A stretch of 13,430 nucleotides of DNA from JBDTRY01 sp039931435 (GCA_039931435.1 JBDTRY010000091.1:1-13430), one strand, 5' to 3'. Positions 1-7,428 are shown, numbered from the stretch's first letter. Notes: a model not told the origin generated them from the letters alone. Translations and numbers: made by a program.

Positions 1-75
1 TGTCATCCTGAAGCGTCGAGCGAAGGATCTCTTCTACCTTCCCGGTTGCCACGAGGAAGGGCACGAGTGTAGTTG
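1..75 (-). repeat. Palindromic interspersed repeat, copy 1 (one arm plus loop)
   Basis: Bases 1-34 equal the B arm of the complete copy at 7467-7582, in reverse orientation. Bases 35-75 resemble that copy's loop (shared CACCTTCCCGG-like and GGGCACGA tracts). The opposite A arm is missing; unrelated sequence follows from about 76, including a small CTCAC/GTGAG hairpin at 106-120. The window starts exactly at the arm terminus TGTCATCC, so the element may extend further left. It lies 3' of the minus-strand peptidase gene, with the B arm distal to that gene, as in the other copies. Confidence 0.8.
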
Positions 76-146
76 CGGCGACGCCAGCCCTTCCCACCTT
101 CATCGCTCACAGGAAGTGAGAAGCCTGATAGCCGAGTCACCTGGAG

Positions 147-1304
147 TTAGCGCGGCAACGCTTCCACCGCCGCGTCGATCTCTTTGCGGGTGGCGTCGTC
201 CGGATTTTCTCCGAGTGCGAGTCGGAAACTTTCCCCGGCCTCGGCCGTCCTTCCGCATGCCATCTGCGCTTTCCCCAACCGCAGATGGAGACCGGCCTTC
301 GACGACAGTCGCTCGGCCGTCACGTCCCGCAGTGCGGTGCTGAAGGCATCAGTCGCCTCAACGCAGTTTCCGCGAGCAGTGAGGATCTCGCCGAGCGTGT
401 CAAAAACCAGATCATCGTCAACGCCGGCGATCGAAGCCGCGCGCCGGGCGAACTGCTCCGCTTCCGGCAGACGATTCTGCTGGAACAGTAGCCATGCAAG
501 GTTGTTCAGCGCATCACGATTCTGACCATCGATGCTCAGAGCCTTCTGAAACGACGACTCGGCCTCGGCCGTTCTGCCTGCAGCGGACTGAGCGTTCCCC
601 AGGTCAACCTGAACTACAGCTTCGTCCGCTTCGTCGGGATGTGCCGCGAGCAGTCCGTTATAGAGGGAAATGGCCTCGTCCCACCTGCCGGCGGATTCCA
701 TGGACACGGCTTTCTTCAGGTCCGCATCGAATTGCAGCCGCGCTGGGGATTTCGGCTCGATGAGCAGCGTGGCGTACTCCGTTCCCTGCCAGGGCTTCTC
801 GACGGACGCCAGCGGACTCCATCGGGCTTTTCCGTCCCCGAACTGCATGCGCATCAATCCTCGCGCTTCATCCAGGCCATCGAGCACGATGTAATGGTAG
901 AGATCCTTGTTCAAACCGGGTAGATCGACGACCTTCAACATCAGGATCACCGGCCTCGAAGCCTCGAGTTCCGAACGTATGATGCCAGGGTCGCCACGCG
1001 TCAGTTTCGAATCGAAGCCCTCGCTACGCGCCTTGAGGAGAAGATCGACTGACACGACGCCGCCGTTCCGCCCCTTTTTCAGGGACCGGATCAGGTCCTC
1101 TTCCGTCGCCGCGTTTCCGTAATGGTTGAGAACAGTGGCCAGAGCACCGGCACCGCAGGTGTTATCGCCCCAGACTCGCAGGGGCATGGCCGGGATCACA
1201 GTTGCCGTATTGCCGGGACGCTGGCTCGAAGGCTTCAGCGTCACGCAACTGTTCAGCGTCAGCGCCGCAGATAGAACCGCAAGAAGACGAAGAGATCCGG
1301 GCAT
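147..1304 (-). CDS. PA2778-like C39-type cysteine peptidase lipoprotein with TPR repeats
   Basis: Predicted 385-aa envelope lipoprotein. The start MPGSLRLL at 1304 gives a lipoprotein signal peptide ending in LNSC (Cys20). The longer reading frame, up to 1472, adds a polar Arg-rich stretch and runs into the neighbouring gene, so I rejected it. Residues about 40-185 resemble the papain-like peptidase C39 fold: WGDNTCGAGAL carries the probable nucleophile Cys50, and YHYIVLDGLD carries the probable catalytic His137 and Asp142. Residues about 195-375 hold TPR units (for example AGRWDEAISLYNGLL and AGRTAEAESSFQKAL). The architecture and the adjacent PA2779-like gene match the Pseudomonas PA2778/PA2779 pair. 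The substrate is unknown. The Asn at the lipobox -2 position is slightly unusual. The ribosome binding site is weak (AGAGG about 10 nt upstream). Confidence 0.85.
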   Translation of the reverse strand: MPGSLRLLAVLSAALTLNSCVTLKPSSQRPGNTATVIPAMPLRVWGDNTCGAGALATVLNHYGNAATEEDLIRSLKKGRNGGVVSVDLLLKARSEGFDSKLTRGDPGIIRSELEASRPVILMLKVVDLPGLNKDLYHYIVLDGLDEARGLMRMQFGDGKARWSPLASVEKPWQGTEYATLLIEPKSPARLQFDADLKKAVSMESAGRWDEAISLYNGLLAAHPDEADEAVVQVDLGNAQSAAGRTAEAESSFQKALSIDGQNRDALNNLAWLLFQQNRLPEAEQFARRAASIAGVDDDLVFDTLGEILTARGNCVEATDAFSTALRDVTAERLSSKAGLHLRLGKAQMACGRTAEAGESFRLALGENPDDATRKEIDAAVEALPR

Positions 1305-1332
1305 TCCGGGTTTGCCTCTGGACAGGCAACTC

Positions 1333-1358
1333 GAGAGGCGGGAAATCACCCGCCCCTC
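1333..1358 (-). terminator. GC-rich hairpin between the PA2779-like and PA2778-like genes
   Basis: GGCGGG (1337-1342) and CCCGCC (1349-1354) form a perfect 6-bp stem with a 6-nt loop. GAG/CTC extends it past one A-C mismatch. No U tract follows on the minus strand, so this is not a classical intrinsic terminator. It could act as an attenuator or a processing/stability hairpin that sets different amounts of the two proteins. Confidence 0.35.
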
Positions 1359-1411
1359 GTTCAGCGTCGGGGGAGCGACGTTGAGACAGCCTTGTCCAAT
1401 TCGTTGCCGGA

Positions 1412-1768
1412 TCAGCTTGTGAGGGCCACGAGAAGGGCCACTGCCAGCGCCCCGATCCCGATCCAGATCCACTGCTGGCGGTTGATTCCCGCTGCCTGGA
1501 TCTGCTCGACATTCTGAGCGAGAGAGTGAAGGTCCTGATCGGAGAGCGAGGCCAGACGCGTGTTGATCTCGTCGCTGCTGAAGCCCTGTGCGGCGAGAGC
1601 GTCGGAGACGCCTTTTACAGCAACGGCGTCGCGGACTGCGGATAGATCGCCGCTACGGTCAATGGCAGGAGCGACCGCACGTGAGGGTACCGGGCCGGCA
1701 AAGACCGGCACTGCCGTGGTGATGATGAGGATTGCAAATGTGAAGACCAGCAATTTCGATTTCGTCAC
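1412..1768 (-). CDS. PA2779-like small secreted/membrane protein (DUF6627 type)
   Basis: 118 aa with a GTG start at 1768. The start is supported by an AAGGAG ribosome binding site 6 nt upstream. Residues 1-24 are a typical signal peptide (basic MTKSK, hydrophobic core, VFA cleavage motif). The middle is polar and helical, with the segment GFSSDEINTRLASLSDQDL. Residues about 100-116 (WIWIGIGALAVALLVAL) form a C-terminal membrane helix. The layout and its place directly upstream of a PA2778-like peptidase lipoprotein match the PA2779 family. By context it probably works with, or is processed by, the peptidase at the envelope. I know of no biochemical role for the family. The 107-nt gap to the peptidase gene contains a GC-rich hairpin. 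Confidence 0.85.
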   Translation of the reverse strand: MTKSKLLVFTFAILIITTAVPVFAGPVPSRAVAPAIDRSGDLSAVRDAVAVKGVSDALAAQGFSSDEINTRLASLSDQDLHSLAQNVEQIQAAGINRQQWIWIGIGALAVALLVALTS

Positions 1769-1774
1769 GTCCCT

Positions 1775-1780
1775 CTCCTT
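1775..1780 (-). promoter_or_regulatory. Ribosome binding site AAGGAG deciding the GTG start at 1768
   Basis: On the minus strand AAGGAG stands 6 nt before GTG. This is the strongest Shine-Dalgarno match in the left part of the window and supports the non-ATG start of the PA2779-like gene. Confidence 0.75.
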
Positions 1781-1878
1781 GTGTGAGACGGGTCAGCAGC
1801 CGTCTCGTTCCGTCGTATGCACTGCGTTTGCCCGCAAATCTGCAAAGCAAATGAGCTGCCACAAAGCCGGCCTCTGTG

Positions 1879-3051
1879 CTACATCGGTGACGGTGTCGGC
1901 TCTACCAGGAATCGCGATGTGTATACAAATATGGGAATCGCCGTTGTGCTCAGGATTGCTGCTACCAGGAACGCTGCGGCGAAGCTGCCGTGCTCGGCCA
2001 CGAACCCGGTCAGGAATGAGCCCGTGCCGATCCCCGTGTCGAAGGCCAGGATAATGCTGCCGAAGGTCGCTGCTCTCCTCGCCGGATCCGACCTTGCCAG
2101 GACGAACGTGGCGAAGCTCGGGTAGGCGCTGCCGAATCCCAGCCCGAACAGAATCGCGGAACTGACGATCATCGTCCGGTCGTGGCTCCAGGCCAGCATG
2201 GCCAGCGAAAAGGGAAGAATTGCCAGAGAGGGATACAGCAGAGCCCGCGGGCCGAGGCGATCTCCGAGTGGCGCCGTGAAGATTCGCGAAATCAGAATGG
2301 TGATGGCGAACACGGTGAAGTACAGCGACCGTGGCACGATGTGACGTTCCATCGAAAGAACGGCTACGTAGCTGGTGACCCCACCGTAGCCATAAGAGAT
2401 CACGAAGAGCGAGCATGCAGCAGCCAGCACTCGCCAGTCCACGAGTTGCGAAGCGGCAGGAAAGGGTTCGTGCGATCGTCCGGTGCCGCCTCGAATTCGT
2501 AACGCCAGAATGACCATCACCACGGAAAGCGCGGACATCTCCAGACAGAGCGTCATCCATCCTTTCGAATACACGGCCAGTCCCACAACCGGCGCCGTGG
2601 CCACCGCGGCAGTGCTGGCCATGCCCCAGTAGGCCATCCCTTCGGTGCGGCGTGAAACGGGGATCAACTCGGTGATGATCGCGGCACCCGAGGCCAGGAT
2701 GGACGACCAGAGAATCCCGTGAATGCAGGCGATGAGCAGCAGCAGAGGGAGCCAGGTAACGACCCCGTACAACAGAGAGAAGACGATGAAGGCGCAGCTT
2801 GTGCCGATGAGAAGGATGCGCCTGCCCACGTGATCGGCGATAGTGCCTGTGATCGGCGCCGACAACGCGGAGGCGTAGGTGTAGATGGCCAGGAAAAATC
2901 CCGCCTCCGCTTTCGAGCCTCCCAGATTCATGATGCGGAAGGGAATCGTGGGCAGCAATTGAAAAGCTGAGAAGAAGGTAATAAACCCGAACGTCCAGAG
3001 CCTGATGAAAGGACCTGTGAGCAGCGGTTCGCGATCCGGGGATTTCAGCAC
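1879..3051 (-). CDS. Major facilitator superfamily transporter
   Basis: About 390 aa, roughly 12 hydrophobic segments, no signal peptide. The loop between TM2 and TM3 has the MFS signature-like GTIADHVGRR, and the second half repeats it as APLGDRLGPR, so both halves are present. The polar central loop (IRGGTGRSHEPFPAASQ) separates two sets of six helices. The family exports or imports small solutes by proton or ion coupling; the substrate here (drug, sugar or metabolite) cannot be named. The start is uncertain. An ATG at 3189 would add 46 non-membrane residues encoded by a palindromic element, so I prefer the GTG at 3051, just before LKSPDREPLLTGPFIRLW. It has no good ribosome binding site. 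The gene reads toward the PA2779-like gene 110 bp downstream, which may have its own promoter. Confidence 0.85.
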   Translation of the reverse strand: MLKSPDREPLLTGPFIRLWTFGFITFFSAFQLLPTIPFRIMNLGGSKAEAGFFLAIYTYASALSAPITGTIADHVGRRILLIGTSCAFIVFSLLYGVVTWLPLLLLIACIHGILWSSILASGAAIITELIPVSRRTEGMAYWGMASTAAVATAPVVGLAVYSKGWMTLCLEMSALSVVMVILALRIRGGTGRSHEPFPAASQLVDWRVLAAACSLFVISYGYGGVTSYVAVLSMERHIVPRSLYFTVFAITILISRIFTAPLGDRLGPRALLYPSLAILPFSLAMLAWSHDRTMIVSSAILFGLGFGSAYPSFATFVLARSDPARRAATFGSIILAFDTGIGTGSFLTGFVAEHGSFAAAFLVAAILSTTAIPIFVYTSRFLVEPTPSPM

Positions 3052-3073
3052 CGGCGCATTGTAAATGCGCGAG

Positions 3074-3240
3074 CTAGTGGCGTGTATTGGATGAATGGGT
3101 ACCAGATGCCGCAGGAATCGGCGACGTGAGCTAGGCGCACCGACGCAAGCATAGCGGCTCCTATGCTGAGGAGGCGCAACAACGCTCATGGCGTCGAGAC
3201 CAAGTCAGGTGGTACCAATTTGTCCAATACACGCCACTAG
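3074..3240. repeat. 167-bp palindromic, MITE-like element with 31-bp inverted ends
   Basis: The left end 3074-3104 (CTAGTGGCGTGTATTGGA...GGTACCA) and right end 3210-3240 are inverted copies. The outer 18 bp and an inner 7-bp block are identical, separated by a divergent 6-bp block. The 105-bp interior has a central AGCATAG/CTATGCT hairpin (3148-3167) and weak further symmetry. It encodes no transposase. I see no clear target-site duplication. It fills most of the space between the transporter and moeB/moeZ-like genes. It could be a non-autonomous transposable element or a large regulatory palindrome. Confidence 0.75.
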
Positions 3241-3265
3241 GTCCGGTTCGCCTGAACTTCGCCTT

Positions 3266-3296
3266 CTGACCGCCAACCGCCTCTCTCACATACAAT
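3266..3296 (+). promoter_or_regulatory. Putative promoter of the moeB/moeZ-like gene, apparently leaderless
   Basis: TACAAT at 3291-3296 matches a -10 box in 5 of 6 positions and ends only 7 nt before the ATG at 3304. CTGACC at 3266-3271 is a weak -35 box with a long 19-nt spacer. No Shine-Dalgarno sequence precedes the ATG. Together these suggest transcription starts at or next to the start codon. Confidence 0.45.
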
Positions 3297-3303
3297 CACG
3301 GCG

Positions 3304-4446
3304 ATGGCTGAAGGTTTCTCCGCGGAAGAATCCGCTCGATACAGCCGGCAGCTCTCCCTTCCAAAAGTTGGGGTCGAAGGGCAGAAGCGTCTGCGGTCGG
3401 CATCCATCCTGATTGTGGGCGCCGGTGGACTGGGAAGTCCGTCGGCACTATATCTCGCGGCCGCGGGCGTGGGACGAATCGGAATCGTCGACTCCGACCG
3501 GGTTGATATCTCGAACCTTCACCGTCAGGTCCTTCACCTCACGTCCGACGTCGGGCGCCAGAAAAGCGAGTCCGCGGCGGCGAGCATGCTGGCCGTCAAT
3601 CCGGAGGTCCGGGTCGACGCCATCGAAGCGCAGCTGACCTCGGCGAACGCGCTGGAGATCCTCCGGCCCTACGATGTCGTGATCGATGGCAGCGACAATT
3701 TTCCCACGCGGTATCTCGTCAACGACGCCTGCGTGTTGCTTGGAAAACCCGACATCTACGGTTCCGTGTTTCGCTTCGAAGGGCAGGCCGCGGTTTTCTT
3801 TCCGCCAGGGGGTCCGTGCTATCGCTGTCTCTATCCCGAGCCCCCACCACCGGGCCTCGTGCCTTCGTGCGAAGAGGGGGGCGTTCTCGGTGTCCTCCCC
3901 GGGATCGTGGGCCTCATTCAGGCCACGGAAACTCTGAAGCTCATTCTGGGGATCGGCGACTCGCTCTCGGGCAGGCTTCTTCTATTCGACGCTTTGAGTA
4001 TGGAATTCCGGGAGCTTCATCTTAAAAAAAATCCTGCGTGTGCCATCTGCGGCGAAAGCCCGACCATCCACAGCCTGGTGGACTACGAAGCTTTCTGTGG
4101 AGTAGCCGCCGTACCGGCCGAAGAAGAGAACGGCTCGATTACTCCGCGAAGGCTCGCTGAGAAACGTGCGCGGGGAGAAGAACTCCTTCTCATCGATGTC
4201 CGCGAACCGTACGAGTGGGAGATCGGTCATCTCGATGGCGCGCAGCTGATTCCGATGTCCCGGCTGGCGAGCGAGGTTCCCCGGCTGGATCGCAACGCGT
4301 CGATCGTCGTTTACTGCCGAACCGGTTCGCGAAGCGGGCGGGCGGCGGAGTTCCTGCGCCAGTCGGGATTCGTGAGGGTCCTGAATCTGGAAGGGGGAAT
4401 CAACCGCTGGTCGCAGGACGTGGACCCCGACATACCGGCGTATTAG
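3304..4446 (+). CDS. MoeB/MoeZ-type sulfur-carrier adenylyltransferase fused to rhodanese
   Basis: 380-aa cytosolic two-domain enzyme. Residues 1-260 are an E1-like ThiF/MoeB domain: ATP-binding GAGGLGSP (39-46), DGSDNFPTRY (128-137), zinc pairs CYRC (172, 175) and CAIC (246, 249), and Cys189 in PSCEEGGVLG, equivalent to the conserved cysteine in the crossover loop of the family. Residues about 277-378 are a rhodanese domain with active-site loop CRTGSR (Cys338). Such fusions adenylate the C-terminal glycine of a sulfur-carrier protein (MoaD or ThiS type) and hand it a persulfide sulfur. They serve molybdopterin, thiamine, cysteine or tRNA thiolation pathways. No carrier or pathway gene lies nearby, so the partner cannot be named. 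All key residues are present. The gene stands alone; the next gene converges on it. Confidence 0.93.
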   Translation: MAEGFSAEESARYSRQLSLPKVGVEGQKRLRSASILIVGAGGLGSPSALYLAAAGVGRIGIVDSDRVDISNLHRQVLHLTSDVGRQKSESAAASMLAVNPEVRVDAIEAQLTSANALEILRPYDVVIDGSDNFPTRYLVNDACVLLGKPDIYGSVFRFEGQAAVFFPPGGPCYRCLYPEPPPPGLVPSCEEGGVLGVLPGIVGLIQATETLKLILGIGDSLSGRLLLFDALSMEFRELHLKKNPACAICGESPTIHSLVDYEAFCGVAAVPAEEENGSITPRRLAEKRARGEELLLIDVREPYEWEIGHLDGAQLIPMSRLASEVPRLDRNASIVVYCRTGSRSGRAAEFLRQSGFVRVLNLEGGINRWSQDVDPDIPAY

Positions 4447-4578
4447 TGGCGGTGAGGGACTGCGGAAGCATCGTAGTGCCGAATCGCAGCCGGACGGTAT
4501 CTTCGAAAGACGCGCACAGTCGAGGAGCAGGACGCAAGGGGAAAAGGGTGCCGGCCGCACGCCTACAGCCCTACGACT

Positions 4579-4600
4579 ATTCGCATTCAGGCTCGCGAAT
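4579..4600. terminator. Weak hairpin between converging genes
   Basis: ATTCGC (4579-4584) and GCGAAT (4595-4600) form a 6-bp stem with a 10-nt loop, near the 3' end of the CAP-protein gene. There is no T tract on either strand. It may mark the 3' ends of the two converging transcripts. I see no other signal in 4447-4627. Confidence 0.25.
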
Positions 4601-4627
4601 GTGGTTCGACAGCGGCGCACGCGGAAG

Positions 4628-5218
4628 TCAGTGATCGGACTTCGTTGTCGCGGAGCTGATGTGTGCGGTGTGGCCCGGTGCTTCGCTGCCGAACATCGTT
4701 ACCACCGACCTTCCGCTGGCACGGCCCATGGTCGAGCCTTCGATGATGGCGATGCCGATATCCTGAAAAATCGGCGAGAGAATGTTTGCGCGGTGCCCGG
4801 GAGATTCCATCCACGATCCGACCATAACCTGCGGCGTGTCGAATCCGCAGGCGAGGTTTTCGCCGGCTGCTATGAAACGATAACCATGCGGTGCGATCCA
4901 GACGAACGGCTGAACTCCTCGGGGTGAGATGTGGCCCCAGTAGGTGTTCTCCTCCATGTCGGCGATGCGGTCCGCGGCGGCCAGACTGAGACGGTCGTCC
5001 AGCCGGAGTGGCATCAACCGGTGCAGGCCGCGGTAGAAGTTGATCTGCTCGAGCACGGAGCCGACGGTGATTTCGGACCCTTTCAGAAGCGGGTCCGGCT
5101 CCTCTGCAAAGGCAGCCAGCGCCGGCGCGGCCAGAATGGCCAGAACAGGAACCAGCACGATCTTTCGCAGGATCATAGCCGTTACTGAAAGCCTTGTGAT
5201 CTGTCTGGCTGCTCCCAT
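4628..5218 (-). CDS. Secreted CAP/SCP-domain (YkwD-like) protein
   Basis: 196 aa, exported. The start at 5218 has GGAG 6 nt upstream and lies 3 nt after the stop of the preceding gene, suggesting translational coupling. An alternative ATG at 5176 gives a more compact signal peptide (MILRKIVLVPVLAILAAPALA) but lacks a ribosome binding site. Residues 53-180 form the CAP (PR-1/SCP) domain with its usual elements: NFYRGLHRLMPLRLDDRLS, WGHISPRG (His96), GENLACGF (Glu120), SWMESPGHRANIL (His142) and FQDIGIAI. His96, Glu120 and His142 are the typical cavity residues. Bacterial CAP proteins are extracytoplasmic; their ligand or activity is mostly unknown. The short C-terminal tail (GHTAHISSATTKSDH) is not part of the fold. 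Confidence 0.88.
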   Translation of the reverse strand: MGAARQITRLSVTAMILRKIVLVPVLAILAAPALAAFAEEPDPLLKGSEITVGSVLEQINFYRGLHRLMPLRLDDRLSLAAADRIADMEENTYWGHISPRGVQPFVWIAPHGYRFIAAGENLACGFDTPQVMVGSWMESPGHRANILSPIFQDIGIAIIEGSTMGRASGRSVVTMFGSEAPGHTAHISSATTKSDH

Positions 5219-5221
5219 GAA

Positions 5222-6325
5222 TCACTCCGTGAGCCGAATGCTGACGAAGAATGTACACGTCTTCCCGGCTTTGCACTCCACCCAGCACTTCCCTCCGAGC
5301 CGCCCGGCGATTTGCTGAGCACGGAAAAGGTCCTTGCCAGTCCGTTCGGGATTGCTGGAATCCCATTCGAAATCGGAGGAAAACATTGCGAGCGCGTTCG
5401 TTTCCGAGATCACTGGACCGCTATCCATGACGAAGAAGACCGCGGTTCGATGGCCTCGCTGTTCTTTCACGCGCGCCCCGACGACGACGGTACCCCGTTT
5501 CCGAACGTAGTGCAGTGAATTTTCCACGAGAATCGAAAGGGCATCGAAGACATCCTCGCCGTCCGTGGTCCGTCCCTCGGCATCTTTCATGTCGGACTGC
5601 AGCCGCAGCGCCTTCAGCTCCGCGATTGGGGTGAATCGCGAAGCGAGCTCCTCGACAATTTCCGTGATCGTCGAATCCGACGGAGGCGGAGGCCGCTCGC
5701 TGACCGCGTCTATCGTTTCGAGCGTTGCCAGAATTCCTTCGAGCGTCCCTGCGGCATCTCCGAGAATCGGATCGGGATTCCGCTTCTGCGCCGCGTTCAG
5801 CGCGTCGCAGAGGGCGCGAAGGCCTGCGGAAGCCGACTTCGCAGCAGCGCGGGACACCTCTCGGGGCCTGACGGGCTGAAGGATGAGTGCAGCTCCGTGA
5901 TGCCCGGACTCGAGCGGAACGAGGGAGAAGGTGAGATCCGTCTCTCCGACCGTGATCCGGCCCGAGATATTCTGGTCGAGCGAGGGAAGCTCTTGTCCCA
6001 GCCGGGACTCGACCTGACTGAGCGTGAGCGATCGAAGCTTTTCGGCGCCTAGAAGCCGGCGGGCCATCGGCGTGACGAGGCGGATGGCGCGTTCGGGCGA
6101 GAGCAGCACGATAGCCTCTCCCGTGGCTCCCAGCAATTCGGAAAGGCTTCGCAGTGGCAGCGAAGTGGCGTGCGCAGGAAGGTCGGCCAGCACACCGGCC
6201 AGTGGGATGGCTTCCACCGGACCGGTAGCCTGTGTTTTCTGAGACCTCGAGGGTTTTCGATCGCACTTCTCGCAGGTCAGGCCTGTCGAGATCTCACGTC
6301 CGCAAATCAGGCATCGAGTGGCCAT
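5222..6325 (-). CDS. Zinc-ribbon/PAS/HATPase protein, divergent sensor-kinase-like
   Basis: 367 aa from the ATG at 6325 (MATRCLICGREI); a start at 6379 adds 18 polar residues and has no better ribosome binding site. Residues 5-21 form a zinc ribbon (CLIC and CEKC). Residues about 57-150 look like a PAS domain. A helical linker follows (about 155-210) with no recognisable HisKA phospho-acceptor His motif. Residues about 220-367 resemble a HATPase_c domain with an N box (LVENSLHYV, Asn269) and a G1 box DSGP (301-304). The usual second glycine box is replaced by ERTGKDLFRAQQIAGRLGG. There are no membrane segments, so it is cytosolic. It is probably a signalling protein or atypical kinase; no response regulator is adjacent. 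It is co-transcribed with the secreted CAP protein gene 3 nt downstream. Confidence 0.75.
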   Translation of the reverse strand: MATRCLICGREISTGLTCEKCDRKPSRSQKTQATGPVEAIPLAGVLADLPAHATSLPLRSLSELLGATGEAIVLLSPERAIRLVTPMARRLLGAEKLRSLTLSQVESRLGQELPSLDQNISGRITVGETDLTFSLVPLESGHHGAALILQPVRPREVSRAAAKSASAGLRALCDALNAAQKRNPDPILGDAAGTLEGILATLETIDAVSERPPPPSDSTITEIVEELASRFTPIAELKALRLQSDMKDAEGRTTDGEDVFDALSILVENSLHYVRKRGTVVVGARVKEQRGHRTAVFFVMDSGPVISETNALAMFSSDFEWDSSNPERTGKDLFRAQQIAGRLGGKCWVECKAGKTCTFFVSIRLTE

Positions 6326-6492
6326 AGTGGCCGTAAATTCTCGCACGAATCGTCTTTGCCGCAGAGCGAGGGTGGTCATCGGTCACCATTCGGTTGCAGT
6401 TTCCCGGGCGTTCGTGGCGAAGATCGCTCGAGGTCTGACCCCCCAGGTGCATGCGCGAATCAGCCGTGTTGCAAGTCAGCGCTGAGGGTTGT

Positions 6493-6521
6493 TTGACAGC
6501 ATTTTCTGGTGCCAATAGACT
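6493..6521 (+). promoter_or_regulatory. Sigma-70-type promoter of the 3-hydroxyacyl-CoA dehydrogenase gene
   Basis: A perfect TTGACA (-35, 6493-6498) is followed after 17 bp by TAGACT (-10, 6516-6521, 4 of 6). This predicts a start near 6528 and a 5' leader of about 20 nt containing AGGGAG (6539-6544). The rest of the 6326-6547 divergent region shows nothing clear. Confidence 0.6.
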
Positions 6522-6550
6522 CCGGGACGGCTTCAACGAGGGAGAGAATG

Positions 6551-7396
6551 ATGCAGAAAATTGCGGTGATTGGTGGCGGAACGATGGGTAACGGGATCGC
6601 TCACGCGGCCGCCCAGAGCGGACTGGATGTAACTCTGGTGGAGCTGTCCGAGGCGCCGCTGCGGAAGGCGATGAAGACGATCGATGCAAATTTGCAGAGG
6701 TCGGTGGACAAGGGGAAAGCAACCGCTGCCAATAAAGAAGAGATCCTCGGACGCATCCGTGCCACTACCAGTCTAAAGGACGCCGCCGATGCCTCTTTGA
6801 TCGTCGAGGCCATCCTCGAGGACGGCGACGCCAAGACGTCGCTCTTCCGTCAGCTGGATTCAATGGCCGCCCCGGAGACCATCCTGGCGTCGAACACTTC
6901 ATCGATTTCCATCACACGAATCGCAGCGGCGACGAGCAGGCCGGACAAAGTGATCGGAATGCATTTCATGAATCCCGTCCCGGTGATGACGCTTGTGGAA
7001 GTGATCCGCGGGATTGCTACTTCGGAGGAGACTTGGCGGAGAGTTGAAGAGCTGGCGAAAATGATGGGCAAGACGCCGATCGAGGTGAACGATTCCCCCG
7101 GGTTCATCTCCAACCGCGTACTCATGCCCATGATCAACGAAGCGATCTTTGCCCTGTACGAGGGAGTGGCCACACGCGAGGCCATTGACGGGGTAATGAA
7201 GCTGGGGATGAATCACCCCATGGGTCCGCTGACGCTGGCCGACTTCATCGGACTGGACGTCTGTCTGGCCATCCTCCGCGTGCTTCAGGACGGCTTCGGA
7301 GATCCGAAATACCGTCCCTGCCCGCTGCTGCTGAAGATGGTGGACGCGGGTTGGCTGGGTAGAAAAACGGGTCGCGGTTTTTACTCGTACGAGTGA
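6551..7396 (+). CDS. 3-hydroxyacyl-CoA (3-hydroxybutyryl-CoA) dehydrogenase
   Basis: 281-aa NAD(P)-dependent enzyme that interconverts 3-hydroxyacyl-CoA and 3-oxoacyl-CoA in fatty-acid oxidation or butyryl-CoA/PHB-type pathways. The N-terminal Rossmann fold has VIGGGTMGNGIA (7-18) and an acidic residue at the end of strand 2 (VELSE). Catalytic and structural residues are visible: Ser117 in ASNTSS, His138 and Asn141 in MHFMNP, Glu150, and Asn188 in PGFISNRV. The C-terminal domain has the typical GMNHPMGPLTLADFIGLD and ends GWLGRKTGRGFYSYE. The length is that of the single-domain family (about 280-290 aa). Of two adjacent ATGs, I prefer 6551, 6 nt after AGGGAG; 6548 adds one Met. The gene stands alone, so chain-length preference cannot be told. 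The best match in general shape is the hbd/paaH/fadB2 group. Confidence 0.93.
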   Translation: MQKIAVIGGGTMGNGIAHAAAQSGLDVTLVELSEAPLRKAMKTIDANLQRSVDKGKATAANKEEILGRIRATTSLKDAADASLIVEAILEDGDAKTSLFRQLDSMAAPETILASNTSSISITRIAAATSRPDKVIGMHFMNPVPVMTLVEVIRGIATSEETWRRVEELAKMMGKTPIEVNDSPGFISNRVLMPMINEAIFALYEGVATREAIDGVMKLGMNHPMGPLTLADFIGLDVCLAILRVLQDGFGDPKYRPCPLLLKMVDAGWLGRKTGRGFYSYE

Positions 7397-7404
7397 AACG
7401 ATCA

Positions 7405-7428
7405 TGTCATCCCGAACGAGCGAAGACG
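7405..7428 (+). repeat. Fragment of the palindromic repeat family
   Basis: TGTCATCCCGAACGAGCGAAG resembles the terminal part of the repeat arms (TGTCATCCTGA then GCGAAG). The remainder is lost. A small GACGAA/TTCGTC hairpin follows at about 7424-7442. It lies 9 bp after the dehydrogenase stop codon. Confidence 0.5.

Noticed and set aside
1391..1400. Match of TTGTCCAAT to the end of the 167-bp palindromic element
   Set aside because: Only 9 bases agree and the flanks do not; chance is sufficient.
1305..1472. N-terminal extension of the peptidase lipoprotein to 441 aa
   Set aside because: It would place 56 polar residues before a clear lipoprotein signal peptide and overlap the end of the upstream gene.
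1793..2560. 255-aa minus-strand open frame
   Set aside because: It lies in another frame on the same strand as the MFS transporter; low complexity, Arg/His-rich.
5421..6266. 281-aa minus-strand open frame
   Set aside because: Frame-shifted shadow of the zinc-ribbon/PAS/HATPase gene, very Arg-rich, no domain.
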